64,000 nucleotides of DNA from contig CAUJDF010000035.1 of the NCBI GenBank assembly GCA_963169045.1, positions 1 through 64,000 on the forward strand, given 5' to 3'. Both the position numbers and the translations under genes were made by a program. The DNA is from Myxococcota bacterium (GTDB lineage Bacteria > Myxococcota_A > Bradymonadia > UBA7976 > UBA1532). Positions within the stretch are counted from its first letter, which is position 1, and each line of letters begins with the position of its first letter. The notes under the pieces are model-generated. The model saw nothing but the letters and a program-made list of their open reading frames with translations, did not search any database and had not been told where the DNA came from. Of the stretch, positions 23,901-31,769 are shown piece by piece.

Positions 23901-26548
23901 GGCGCCGCCTCCACCGTCGCCGCGCACAACGTATTGAATTCACAGAACTTGCAGGGCGGCTCGACCGCCGCCGGGCCGTCGAGCGGGGCTTCGTCCCCGG
24001 CGGCGTCGGCGCACTTTGGCGCCCAGGCCTCGGGATCGAGCGCGCGCGCCGGGACGAGGCCGGCGGCGAGCACCCGCGTCCACCACCGCCACGCCTGCTC
24101 GGCGAGGGCGAGGGTCGCGGGGGCGGACGGCCCCTCGACGCGCGTGCCGCCGGGGAAGGCGTCGCCGTCGGTGGTCAGGAGGCGCCCGCCGTCGATCGCC
24201 AGGAAGCCGGCGGCGGGCCAGGGGCCGGTGTCGGGCTTCAGGGCGCGGGCATAGAGCGCCAGCTGGAGCGCGCGGCCCCGCGCCAGCTGCTCGTGGCGTC
24301 GGTCGGCGCGGCCGAGCTTGAGGTCGAGGAGGCCGCCTCGGGCCGGTCCCTCGAGGACGAGGTCGACGTCCCCCTTGTATCGGCGTCCCGCGAAGGTGCC
24401 CTCGCAGGGGGCCTCGGCGGCAGCGGCGCGCCAGCCGCCGGCTTCGAGGAGCGACACGAGGGCGCGGGCGGCGCCGGTGATCGCCTCGCGCGCCCGCGCC
24501 CGCTCCACCTCGTGGCCGGGGAGGAGCAGGGGCGCCGCCTCGCCCTCGAGGCGCTCGTCGAAGAGCGCGCCGGCGAAGGTGGCCGCCGCGTCCGCGTCGA
24601 GATCGGGCCGCTCGACGACCACCGTCTGGAGCAGCCGGTGGGCCAGGTTGCCGACGACGCGGTCCAGGTCGGGCATCACGGCGCGGCTGCCCGGGCGCAG
24701 GCGCGCGGCGTCGGCGAGGACGGTCCGCAGCGGGCAGGCGAACAGGCGATCGATGCGCGAGAAGGACAGATCGCCGGCGGGGACGAGGTGCGCGGGCGGC
24801 AGGCGCCAGAGGGGGCGCGGGGCGACCTCGGGCCACGGCGCGAGCGGCTCGAGCGCCGGTGTGCCGAGGGCGGTGCGCCGGCAGGGCTCGAGGCCGCCGG
24901 GCAGGAGGGCCTCGAGCTCGTCGAGGAACGGGTGATCCTCGGTCGGGTCGCGGCCGGCGCGGCGCCAACGCACCAGGACGAGGCGCTCGCGTGCGGCGAG
25001 GGCGGGGCGGCGCCAGCCCCAGGTCTCGGCGGCGCGGAGGGCACCGGCGACGGGCAGCGCGACGCCGCGGGCGGCGAGCGCGGCACGCTCGACGCCGGTG
25101 AAGGGCAGGGGGGCGCCGGCGGCGGGTCCCGAGAAGCCCCACCACACGACCTCGGCGGGAGCGCCGACGACGCCCGCCGGCGACGGGGTCACGGCGGGAC
25201 GCCCGGCCTCCGCCGACGTGAGCGCCCGAGCGGTGCCGGCGCCGAGCACGAGGTCGTGCAGACGCTCGAGCTGGACGCGAGTGAGCCGCGCCTCGGGCGG
25301 CTGCGCCCGCAGCATGGCGGCGAGCGCGGCGGCGATGCCGTGGGCGGGCAGGCGGACGGGATCGCCTTCGGCGGCCGCCCACGCGGCGACGCGGTCGCAC
25401 AGGGCCGCCGCTGCGGGCGCGGGGATGCCGATGGCCGGGTCGAACGTCTCGCCGCCGAACCAGTCGTCGATGGCCCGTGCGAGCGCCTTCGGGTCGGCGG
25501 CCTCGGCGATGCACGCGTCGACCGCGGCGCGCCAGACCGGGCCGCCGATGCCGGGGGCGTCGCCGAGCGCGCCGAGGAGGGCGCGCCGGACGCGGCGCGG
25601 CAGCGGGGCCTCGGCCAGCGAGAGCAGCTCGGCCGCGAGCAGCGGGTCGCGCGGCGCGAACGCGAGGGCCAGGCGCAGCGGCAGGACCTGGAGCGCCGGT
25701 CGCGCACGGGAGGTGCTGTCGGCGCCGATGGCGGGGAGGCCGTGGCGGAGGCGGCCGGCGTCGAGCGGCCCACCCTCGGCGGCGACGACCCACGTCTCGT
25801 CGGCCGCCGGGTGGTCGCGCCGCCAGGCGGCCAGTCGATCCGCGGCGTCGGCCGAGGTCTCGGCCTCGAGCAGGACCACGGTGCCGTCGCCGGCGAGCGG
25901 CGTCGCCGGGGCGCCCAGCAGCGCGCGCTGCAGGCGTCCCAGATCGGAGGCGGCGGCGATGGGCGCGTCGGCGGCGGGCTCGGTCACCTGGGCGCCGCGG
26001 GCCCGCAGCGCCTCGACGAGGCGGCGGACGGCGGCGGGCAGGTGCGACGCGGGCTCCGCCAGCGTCAAGGCGATCTCGACGGGGGCGGCGGCGGACCGTT
26101 CGATCGCCGTCGCCACCGCGTGCAGCGCGTCGGGCAGCCCCGGCGGCACGGGCGGGCCGTCGAGCCGCTCGAGCGCCGCCAGATCGGCGAGGCGGTCGCT
26201 GCCCTCGAGCGGACCGCCGTCCCATCCCGCGAGCCGCAGCGCGTCCCGGAGCGTCAGCAGATGGTCGGCGACGCCGAAGGGGTCGTGGCGGAAGGATTCG
26301 GCGAAGCTGCGCCCGGGGCCGCGCAGTCCCGTGGTCTCGAACGCCGCCAGGCGCGCGCGGAGGGCGGCGACGCGCTCCGCGCGCGTCCCCGGGACGATCG
26401 GCGCACCCCAGAGGAGGCCCGCGCGCGCCAGGAGGCCCGCCACGCCGCACGCCGTCCAGCCGGCCCGGGCGGACGCCGGCGGGCGCAGGAAGTGCCGCCA
26501 GCTCGTGCCGCCGTCGAGCGCCTGCCCGAACAGCCATTCGATGCGCAT
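23897..26548 (-). CDS. addB: AddB-like PD-(D/E)XK exonuclease subunit with Fe-S cysteines
   Basis: An 883-residue partner of AddA. The C-terminal nuclease domain has FACPLR (first Fe-S cysteine, about residue 606), GDVDLVLEGPARGGLLDLK (catalytic D and DxK), LQLALYARAL, and the closing cluster PPCKFCEFNTLC with three further cysteines, as in AddB/AdnB 4Fe-4S nucleases. The N-terminal half is the degenerate helicase-like scaffold, and I see no Walker A motif near the start. With addA it should form a dual-nuclease helicase processing DNA ends, possibly with Chi recognition. GGGAGAG precedes ATG 26548. It is the first gene of the pair. Confidence 0.8.
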   Translation of the reverse strand: MRIEWLFGQALDGGTSWRHFLRPPASARAGWTACGVAGLLARAGLLWGAPIVPGTRAERVAALRARLAAFETTGLRGPGRSFAESFRHDPFGVADHLLTLRDALRLAGWDGGPLEGSDRLADLAALERLDGPPVPPGLPDALHAVATAIERSAAAPVEIALTLAEPASHLPAAVRRLVEALRARGAQVTEPAADAPIAAASDLGRLQRALLGAPATPLAGDGTVVLLEAETSADAADRLAAWRRDHPAADETWVVAAEGGPLDAGRLRHGLPAIGADSTSRARPALQVLPLRLALAFAPRDPLLAAELLSLAEAPLPRRVRRALLGALGDAPGIGGPVWRAAVDACIAEAADPKALARAIDDWFGGETFDPAIGIPAPAAAALCDRVAAWAAAEGDPVRLPAHGIAAALAAMLRAQPPEARLTRVQLERLHDLVLGAGTARALTSAEAGRPAVTPSPAGVVGAPAEVVWWGFSGPAAGAPLPFTGVERAALAARGVALPVAGALRAAETWGWRRPALAARERLVLVRWRRAGRDPTEDHPFLDELEALLPGGLEPCRRTALGTPALEPLAPWPEVAPRPLWRLPPAHLVPAGDLSFSRIDRLFACPLRTVLADAARLRPGSRAVMPDLDRVVGNLAHRLLQTVVVERPDLDADAAATFAGALFDERLEGEAAPLLLPGHEVERARAREAITGAARALVSLLEAGGWRAAAAEAPCEGTFAGRRYKGDVDLVLEGPARGGLLDLKLGRADRRHEQLARGRALQLALYARALKPDTGPWPAAGFLAIDGGRLLTTDGDAFPGGTRVEGPSAPATLALAEQAWRWWTRVLAAGLVPARALDPEAWAPKCADAAGDEAPLDGPAAVEPPCKFCEFNTLCAATVEAAP

Positions 26549-26896
26549 GTCTCTCCCGCCCGACGACGGGACGCATCATGCGCGACGTCTCGCGATGGAA
26601 CAACGCGGACGTGGCACGGCGGCGGGCGGGGGGGCCGGCCCCGCGGCTCCGTGCCGGTGGGTCGCAGGCAACGTCGTCGCAGGACCTGCCGCAAAAGAGA
26701 CGGACGGCGCTGTCGCGGCGAGGCACGATCGGTTCGCGCCCCGGGGCGGGAGGGCCCGGTCGGGCGGTGACGACCGGCGCGGTTCGGCGATGATGCCGCC
26801 CCTGTGCATCCGGAGGGTGAGCGAGCGTGCGTGACCGGTGGGGAACACTGCTGCGGGCGCTGGCGTCGTTCGGCGGTGACGATGGGGGCGGCGCAG
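26549..26896. other. 348-bp non-coding gap upstream of addB
   Basis: This lies between the anchor-type lipoprotein stop and the addB start. No convincing gene: the one open frame of 90 codons on the minus strand (26576-26848) is Arg/Pro/Ala-rich, has no ribosome site and looks like GC-driven noise. An exact inverted repeat, GCAGG-A-CCTGC (26679-26689), sits about 130 bp before the addB start and could be an operator. No rho-independent terminator or clear sigma70 promoter is evident. Confidence 0.6.
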
Positions 26897-28219
26897 CTAC
26901 GGCTCGATCGACGGGAAGCCGCGGTGCAGCGTGTCGATGGGCCGGCACTCGGGGCCGGTGGGCGTCGTGACGACCGCGGCGACGTGCCACAGCTCGCCAG
27001 AGCCCCCGAGGTCGCGCCGGAGCTCGCACGCCAGCGCGCCGCCGAGCCAGACGCGGACGGAGGCGGTCACCGGCGCGAACGTCCCGCCGTCATTGTGGTT
27101 CTCGAGCGCGAAGGCGTGCGCGCCGATCCAGTAGCCGCGGCCGAAGGCGGTCGTGTCCTCGAGCGCGTCGAGGAAGAGCGCCTCGGGGCGCGCGCCGTCC
27201 ATCACGTCGGCGAAGAGCGCGGGGTTGTCGTCCGGCACCCTCGGCGCGCCCCAGTCGGGGCTCGGATTCTGGGCGAAGGCATCGAACGGCGCGGCGTTCC
27301 AGGCCTCGGCGGCGGGGTGCAGCAGGTGCAGGTCGAGGTCGGGGCCGCCGGGCGCGTCGGGGTCGGGGCCGCCGGGCCACGTCCAGCCGAGCTCCACGCG
27401 CAGTGCGCCGACGGGCCGCACCTCGACGCCGACGGACGGCGGCTCGCCGGGGCAGTCCGCCGATGGGAAGTCGAGGCCGCCCGCCGTCAGCTGCACGCGT
27501 AGGTCGAAGCGGTAGAAGCCCGGCTCGCCGGCGACGAAGATCGCGAGCGGCGTGCGCGGGTCGTCGGGCACGCCGACCTCCCGGGGACGGTCCAGGTTCG
27601 ACGACGGCTCGAGGAGCGCCGTGGGGCGCGCTGCGTCCGCCACTTCCCAGCGCCACTGCGCGGCCTGGCCGCCCGCGTCGACGAGCCACCGGGCGTCGAG
27701 GGGGACGACGTCGAGCGGCGCCGCCCGGAGCGAGATGCGCGACTCGCGCACGGCGGGGCAGGCGACGCCGACGCCGGTCATCGCGATCGTGCTCTCGCCA
27801 GTGTCGGCCACGACGATCAGCGCGCGCCGGAACGTTCCCGCCGTGCGCGGCGTGAAGATGACGTCGAGCCCGGCGGTGGCGCCGGGTTCAATCGCCGCCG
27901 GGCCCTCGGGCACGCCGAAGACGCCGTCGCCCGTCCCGAGGCGGACGGCGTGGATGCGGACGGGCACCGCGCCGCAGTTCTCGAGGTCGGCGCGCACCGT
28001 CTGTGCGCCGCCGACCCGGACGGCGCCGAAGTCGATCTGCGCCGGGGCCACCCGAAGGCAGGGGAGCGCGGCGTCCGGCGTCGCGGCGTCGGGTGGAGCC
28101 GCCACGAAGACATCCGCGGCCGCGGGCATGGCATCGGGATCGGGCTCGGCGTCTTCGAACGGTCGCTCGTCGTCGATGCAACCGGCGAGGAGGAGGGCGA
28201 GGGCGAAGAGCGTGCGCAT
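26897..28219 (-). CDS. Lipoprotein with choice-of-anchor/Ig-like repeat
   Basis: A 440-residue exported protein. The signal peptide ends in LLAGC. An Asp/Ala/Pro-rich linker precedes a beta domain of the choice-of-anchor D / ASPM-SPD-2 type (QIDFGAVRVGGAQTVRADLENCG, GLDVIFTPRTAGTFRRALIV, split here). The C-terminal half carries LDLHLLHP, FAQNPSPDWG, DDNPALFADVMDGARPE and GYWIGAHAF, a set common in myxobacterial lipoproteins of unknown role, followed by a paired-Cys tail. It is likely a surface or outer-membrane structural protein. Start ATG 28219 is preferred to 28231 because CATGAT lies 7 nt upstream and the signal peptide is then more typical. Confidence 0.65.
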   Translation of the reverse strand: MRTLFALALLLAGCIDDERPFEDAEPDPDAMPAAADVFVAAPPDAATPDAALPCLRVAPAQIDFGAVRVGGAQTVRADLENCGAVPVRIHAVRLGTGDGVFGVPEGPAAIEPGATAGLDVIFTPRTAGTFRRALIVVADTGESTIAMTGVGVACPAVRESRISLRAAPLDVVPLDARWLVDAGGQAAQWRWEVADAARPTALLEPSSNLDRPREVGVPDDPRTPLAIFVAGEPGFYRFDLRVQLTAGGLDFPSADCPGEPPSVGVEVRPVGALRVELGWTWPGGPDPDAPGGPDLDLHLLHPAAEAWNAAPFDAFAQNPSPDWGAPRVPDDNPALFADVMDGARPEALFLDALEDTTAFGRGYWIGAHAFALENHNDGGTFAPVTASVRVWLGGALACELRRDLGGSGELWHVAAVVTTPTGPECRPIDTLHRGFPSIEP

Positions 28220-28281
28220 GGCGCCGATCATGGCACCGAGTCACATGCCTCGCCGGGTGCAAAGTGTGTCACTGCGGCCGG

Positions 28282-28662
28282 CTACCGGATTCGCCGGATC
28301 CGCACCTTCACGCGGCCGCGCTCGATCATCTTCAGGACCCGCGCCGCCGCCTGCGACAGGTCGAGGATGGCGCGACCGCCGAACGGTCCGCGGTCGTTCA
28401 CCCGCACGGCCACGTCCCGCCCGTTCTCGAGGTTCGTCACCGCCAGGCGCGTGCCGAAGGGGAGCGTGCGGTGGGCGGCGGTGAGGCCCTCGGGATCGAA
28501 GCGCTCGCCGTTGGCCGTCGGCCGGCCGGCGAACCCGGGGCCGTACCACGTCGCCCAGCCCACCTGGCCGGCGTCTCGCGGCGGCGGCACCTCGTCGGGC
28601 TTGCGGCCGACCGTGCAGCCGGTGGCGAGGAGGACGACCGCGAGCGCGAATCTCACATTCAT
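28282..28662 (-). CDS. rlpA: RlpA-like septal lipoprotein (DPBB domain)
   Basis: A 126-residue lipoprotein: lipobox LLATGC (Cys16), short linker, then a double-psi beta-barrel typical of RlpA (GWATWYGPGFAGRPTANGE, AAHRTLPFGTRLAVTNLENG, VRVNDRGPF, ILDLSQAAA). The catalytic Asp of lytic transglycosylase RlpA proteins is present in VNDRGPF. There is no SPOR domain, so this is a short form that may not be targeted to septal glycan by that route. It likely acts on naked glycan strands in the periplasm. A TATCGT hexamer ends 7 nt before the ATG and no ribosome site is seen. Confidence 0.88.
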   Translation of the reverse strand: MNVRFALAVVLLATGCTVGRKPDEVPPPRDAGQVGWATWYGPGFAGRPTANGERFDPEGLTAAHRTLPFGTRLAVTNLENGRDVAVRVNDRGPFGGRAILDLSQAAARVLKMIERGRVKVRIRRIR

Positions 28663-28669
28663 CACAGGG

Positions 28670-28675
28670 ACGATA
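28670..28675 (-). promoter_or_regulatory. Start-proximal -10-like hexamer TATCGT before rlpA
   Basis: On the minus strand TATCGT ends 7 nt before the rlpA ATG. The 7-nt spacer has no Shine-Dalgarno. It is part of the recurring pattern described in the findings. Confidence 0.4.
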
Positions 28676-28756
28676 TCGCGACGGGCGCCGTCGGGGTCAA
28701 GCGCCCGGCGCCCCGCCGATTGACGCACGCGCGCGGCGCGTGGGAACGTCGCGGCC

Positions 28757-30496
28757 ATGCGCAAGACGGAACGGTGGGCGGCGGCGCTGGTCGTCGCGCT
28801 GACGGCGTGCGGGGGCGGCGGCGGTGGCGAGGACGACGGCGGCGACGCGGCCCCGCCGGCGGGCGACGGCGGGCTCGAGGTCGACCAGGGGCCGCCGGCC
28901 GACGATCCCGAGGGCGATCCCGACGGCGACGGCCTGCCCAACCGCGTCGAGCTCGCCATCGGCACCGATCCGGGCGAGGTCGACAGCGACGGCGACGGAA
29001 TCGACGACAACGCCGAGGTCGGCTCGCGGCCCGAGGCGCCGCTGGACCACGACGACGACGGCTTCGTCAACGCCATCGAGAGCAACGCCGCCGACAACGA
29101 CCGCGACGGGCGCATCGACGCGCTCGATCCGAGCGACGGCTGGCAGCTGACGAGCGCGCGCTTCTATCCGTTCGCCATCGCCGGCGATGGGGTGGACGCG
29201 ACGCGCCTGGAGGTCCGCATCACCGGCGGGACGAGCGTGACCGCGGTGCGGGCGGGCCGCTCGCAGGCCGCCGACTCGCCGCTCGGCGCCGGCCCCCTCG
29301 ATGGGCTCGCCGTCGACGGCGCGCCCGCCGGCACGTCGATCGAGCTCTTCGACGACGGCACCCACGGCGACCGCCGCGCGGGCGACGGCGTGTGGACGCG
29401 CGGCGGCCTCACGAGCCGCGCGCGGACGTTCAGCGTCGGCGGCAAGCTGGCCACGATCGTCCTCGACGAGGTTCAGGTCACCGACGCGGGCGGCACGTCG
29501 GCGCGCGCCGTCTGGACGGGCTACCGTGAGGGCGCGTCCACCTTCTCGAACGGGTTCTTCCGCCTCGGCGTCGTGGCGCCGAGCGCCGTCGCCGCGCCGG
29601 CGCCCATCGGCGAGGACGCCTACGCGACCACCAACCTGCTGAACCTCGTGCGCCCGCGCCTGATGACGAAGCCGGTGTCTTTCCTGCGCGACGTCGGCGA
29701 AGAGATGAACCAGGTCGCGCAGGCGGTGTACGCCGTCGTCGGGGGCGATCCGTTCGACTTCCTCTACGTGTGGTCGGAGCAGCCGGCGATGTCCGCCGGC
29801 GCGGCGGGCAAGGCGCTGTCGGTGAGCAGCGACGTCCAGGGCATCAACCGGCCGCCGTTCGACGACAGCGCCCGCTTCGGGAGCGCGGGGCGCCTGAAGG
29901 CCGCGATCGCGCTCGATTTCAACGACAACGGCCCGATCCTGCACGAGACGATGCACACCTGGGGCGCGTACTTCAGCCCCCCGTTCGACTTCGACGGCGC
30001 CCACTGGGGTTACGCCGGCACCGACGGACAGCTCGGCGGCTTCGATCCGGCCACGCTCCGCGACAACGGCGACGGCACCTACACCGTGGGGGCGTTCGGT
30101 CCGTTCGCGAACGGGGGCGACTCCAAGGCCTACGGTCCCTGGGAGCTGTACCTGATGGGGCTGCTGTCGCCGGAGCAGGTGCCGACGGTGCCGGTGCTGC
30201 GCGATCCGGAGCAGGTGGGCGGCGGCGGGGGGACGCTGACGTTCCGCGCGTCGCGCGTGGACCAGGTCTCGATCGACGACGTGGTCGCGATGTACGGCCC
30301 ACGGTCGCCCGCCGCGCAGACGGCCTTCGCGGCGGGCTTCGTCGTGGTGTCGCAGCGGCCCCTGACGGGGGCCGAGATGGGCTACTTCGAGGCGCAGGCG
30401 GCGCTGTTCGGGGCGGAGCGCGGCGACGGGCTGCTCCAGTCGTTCCGTCAGGCGACGGGGGATCGCGCCACGATGGACACCGTCATCCCCCGCTGA
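28757..30496 (+). CDS. Lipoprotein with HExxH zinc-metalloprotease motif and Ca-binding-like repeats
   Basis: A 579-residue exported protein. Lipobox LTAC (Cys18) is followed by a Gly/Asp stretch and calcium-binding-type Asp repeats (DPDGDGLPN, DSDGDGIDD, DHDDDGFVN, DNDRDGRID, residues 54-121), as in thrombospondin type 3 modules. A beta domain (about 130-270) comes next. The C-terminal half contains ILHETMHTWG with HETMH at 396-400, then YGPWELYLMGLL, whose Glu could be the third zinc ligand. It is probably a surface metallopeptidase; the exact clan is unclear. GAACGT lies 7 nt before the ATG. Its stop overlaps the convergent lipoprotein by 14 bp. Confidence 0.7.
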   Translation: MRKTERWAAALVVALTACGGGGGGEDDGGDAAPPAGDGGLEVDQGPPADDPEGDPDGDGLPNRVELAIGTDPGEVDSDGDGIDDNAEVGSRPEAPLDHDDDGFVNAIESNAADNDRDGRIDALDPSDGWQLTSARFYPFAIAGDGVDATRLEVRITGGTSVTAVRAGRSQAADSPLGAGPLDGLAVDGAPAGTSIELFDDGTHGDRRAGDGVWTRGGLTSRARTFSVGGKLATIVLDEVQVTDAGGTSARAVWTGYREGASTFSNGFFRLGVVAPSAVAAPAPIGEDAYATTNLLNLVRPRLMTKPVSFLRDVGEEMNQVAQAVYAVVGGDPFDFLYVWSEQPAMSAGAAGKALSVSSDVQGINRPPFDDSARFGSAGRLKAAIALDFNDNGPILHETMHTWGAYFSPPFDFDGAHWGYAGTDGQLGGFDPATLRDNGDGTYTVGAFGPFANGGDSKAYGPWELYLMGLLSPEQVPTVPVLRDPEQVGGGGGTLTFRASRVDQVSIDDVVAMYGPRSPAAQTAFAAGFVVVSQRPLTGAEMGYFEAQAALFGAERGDGLLQSFRQATGDRATMDTVIPR

Positions 30497-31685
30497 CGCG
30501 CAGGGCGACGCGGGCCTCGACCGAGGCGGCGCCCGAGAGCGGGCAGTTGAAGCGCGCGCCCGCCAGCGCGCCGTCCAGGCAGGCGGCGGCGGCTGGCGGC
30601 AGCGCGGCGGGCCAGTCGGCGGCGTGCTCGCGGACGCGGCCGTCGGCGCCGATCTCGAAGCGCACCGGCACCTCGACCGGCTCGAGCGGCGCGGCCACGG
30701 GCGCGAGGCAGCGCTCGAGCGCTTCGGGCGGCAGGGCGTTCGTCCCCAGCGTGGCGGTCGGGTCGTCGGCCCGAGCCGAGACGAGCGCGGCGCTGCGCGC
30801 CAGCGTCTCGGCGGTCGCGTCGCGCCGGTCCGCGACGTGGAGCGAGAATGCGGCGCGCCGGCCCGGCGTGCCGATGCCGAACTCCATGCGACGCAACACC
30901 TCGCAACGACACGAGAATCCGGGCGGGGGCAGGTGGTCGGGGTGCTGCGGCTCGCAGCGCGAGACGCGCCCCATCGGGTCGATCTCGATCTGGAACGGCT
31001 GCTCCCACCAGTCGCGCCAGACGGCCCCCGGCTCGCGGCAGCCCAGGAGCTCGGCGGCGCGGGGCTGGAAGCGTTCGCTGTCGAGGTCGTAGACCCACGG
31101 GCCGGACTGGACGACGCCGTGGATGCGGGCGCGGGGGCCGGGCGGCCCGGCGACGCCGAGCCCGCCGACGGCGAGGCCCCGATCCTCGTCGGCCGGCGGC
31201 GGTTCGACCGGCCGCAGAGCGCCGCCGCGGAGGCCTTCGGCCCACGTCGCGGGGTCCTGCTCGGGCGGGAGCTTCGCCACATAACGGGCGCGCTCGGCAT
31301 CGCCGTGGAGGACGACGAGCGTGAGCGTGCAGGCCTCGTGGTCGCAGCGGGTGTCGGCCTCGGCGCGCGAGGCGCCGGGGTGGAGCGCGTCGACGAGGCG
31401 CGCCGGTGGCGGCGCGGCCTCGCAGACGAAGTCGAGGCCCGGCAGGCGGCCGGCCCGCGCCTCGGACCAGAGCGCGCGCACCTTCGCCGGCGCGACGACG
31501 CGGTAGCCGTGACGGCCGAGGATCTCGGCGAGGGCGTCGGCGACCGGCTCGAGCTCACCGGCGAACAGGACGCGGCCGTGGACGCGGACCGGCTCGATCC
31601 AGACGTCGGCCGCCTCGAGCGCGGGGCGCTCGGGGCGGGCCCCGCAGGCGGCGAGCAGGGCGGCGAGGGGGATGAGCGGGCGCAT
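30483..31685 (-). CDS. Lipoprotein with AgmX/TonB-C-like C-terminal domains
   Basis: A 400-residue lipoprotein (LLAAC at residue 14 from ATG 31685). The first 170 residues resemble a periplasmic stress-sensor-like domain (VADALAEILGRHGYRVVAP, CDHEACTLTLVVLHG). The C-terminal half seems to hold two copies of a small beta domain of the AgmX/PglI or TonB-C type: FQIEIDPMGRVSRCEP...CRCEVLRRMEF and VRFEIGADGRVRE...ACLDGALAGARFNCPL. Such domains occur in myxobacterial motility and TonB-like proteins. The function is unknown. A GGAG ribosome site lies upstream of the chosen start; an ATG-less extension further upstream is rejected because it would bury the signal peptide. Confidence 0.6.
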   Translation of the reverse strand: MRPLIPLAALLAACGARPERPALEAADVWIEPVRVHGRVLFAGELEPVADALAEILGRHGYRVVAPAKVRALWSEARAGRLPGLDFVCEAAPPPARLVDALHPGASRAEADTRCDHEACTLTLVVLHGDAERARYVAKLPPEQDPATWAEGLRGGALRPVEPPPADEDRGLAVGGLGVAGPPGPRARIHGVVQSGPWVYDLDSERFQPRAAELLGCREPGAVWRDWWEQPFQIEIDPMGRVSRCEPQHPDHLPPPGFSCRCEVLRRMEFGIGTPGRRAAFSLHVADRRDATAETLARSAALVSARADDPTATLGTNALPPEALERCLAPVAAPLEPVEVPVRFEIGADGRVREHAADWPAALPPAAAACLDGALAGARFNCPLSGAASVEARVALRVSGG

Positions 31686-31769
31686 CGGCGTGCTCCGGAC
31701 GGTGGCGCGCGCAGGGCGCTCCGTCAAGACGCCGGCGGTGGGCGGGACGATGCGGCGCGACGCGGTGGG

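Noticed and set aside
20682-24254. A 1190-codon plus-strand open frame opposite addA and the end of addB
   Set aside because: Low-complexity Arg/Gly/Val sequence; the minus strand has complete helicase and nuclease motifs.
26679-26689. GCAGG-A-CCTGC dyad as a possible LexA/SOS box for addB
   Set aside because: It does not match any LexA consensus I know for this phylum and is only 11 bp long. Kept as a weak possible operator, not named.
26576-26848. A 90-codon minus-strand open frame in the gap before addB
   Set aside because: No ribosome site, biased Arg/Pro/Ala composition, no hydrophobic or motif pattern. Treated as non-coding.
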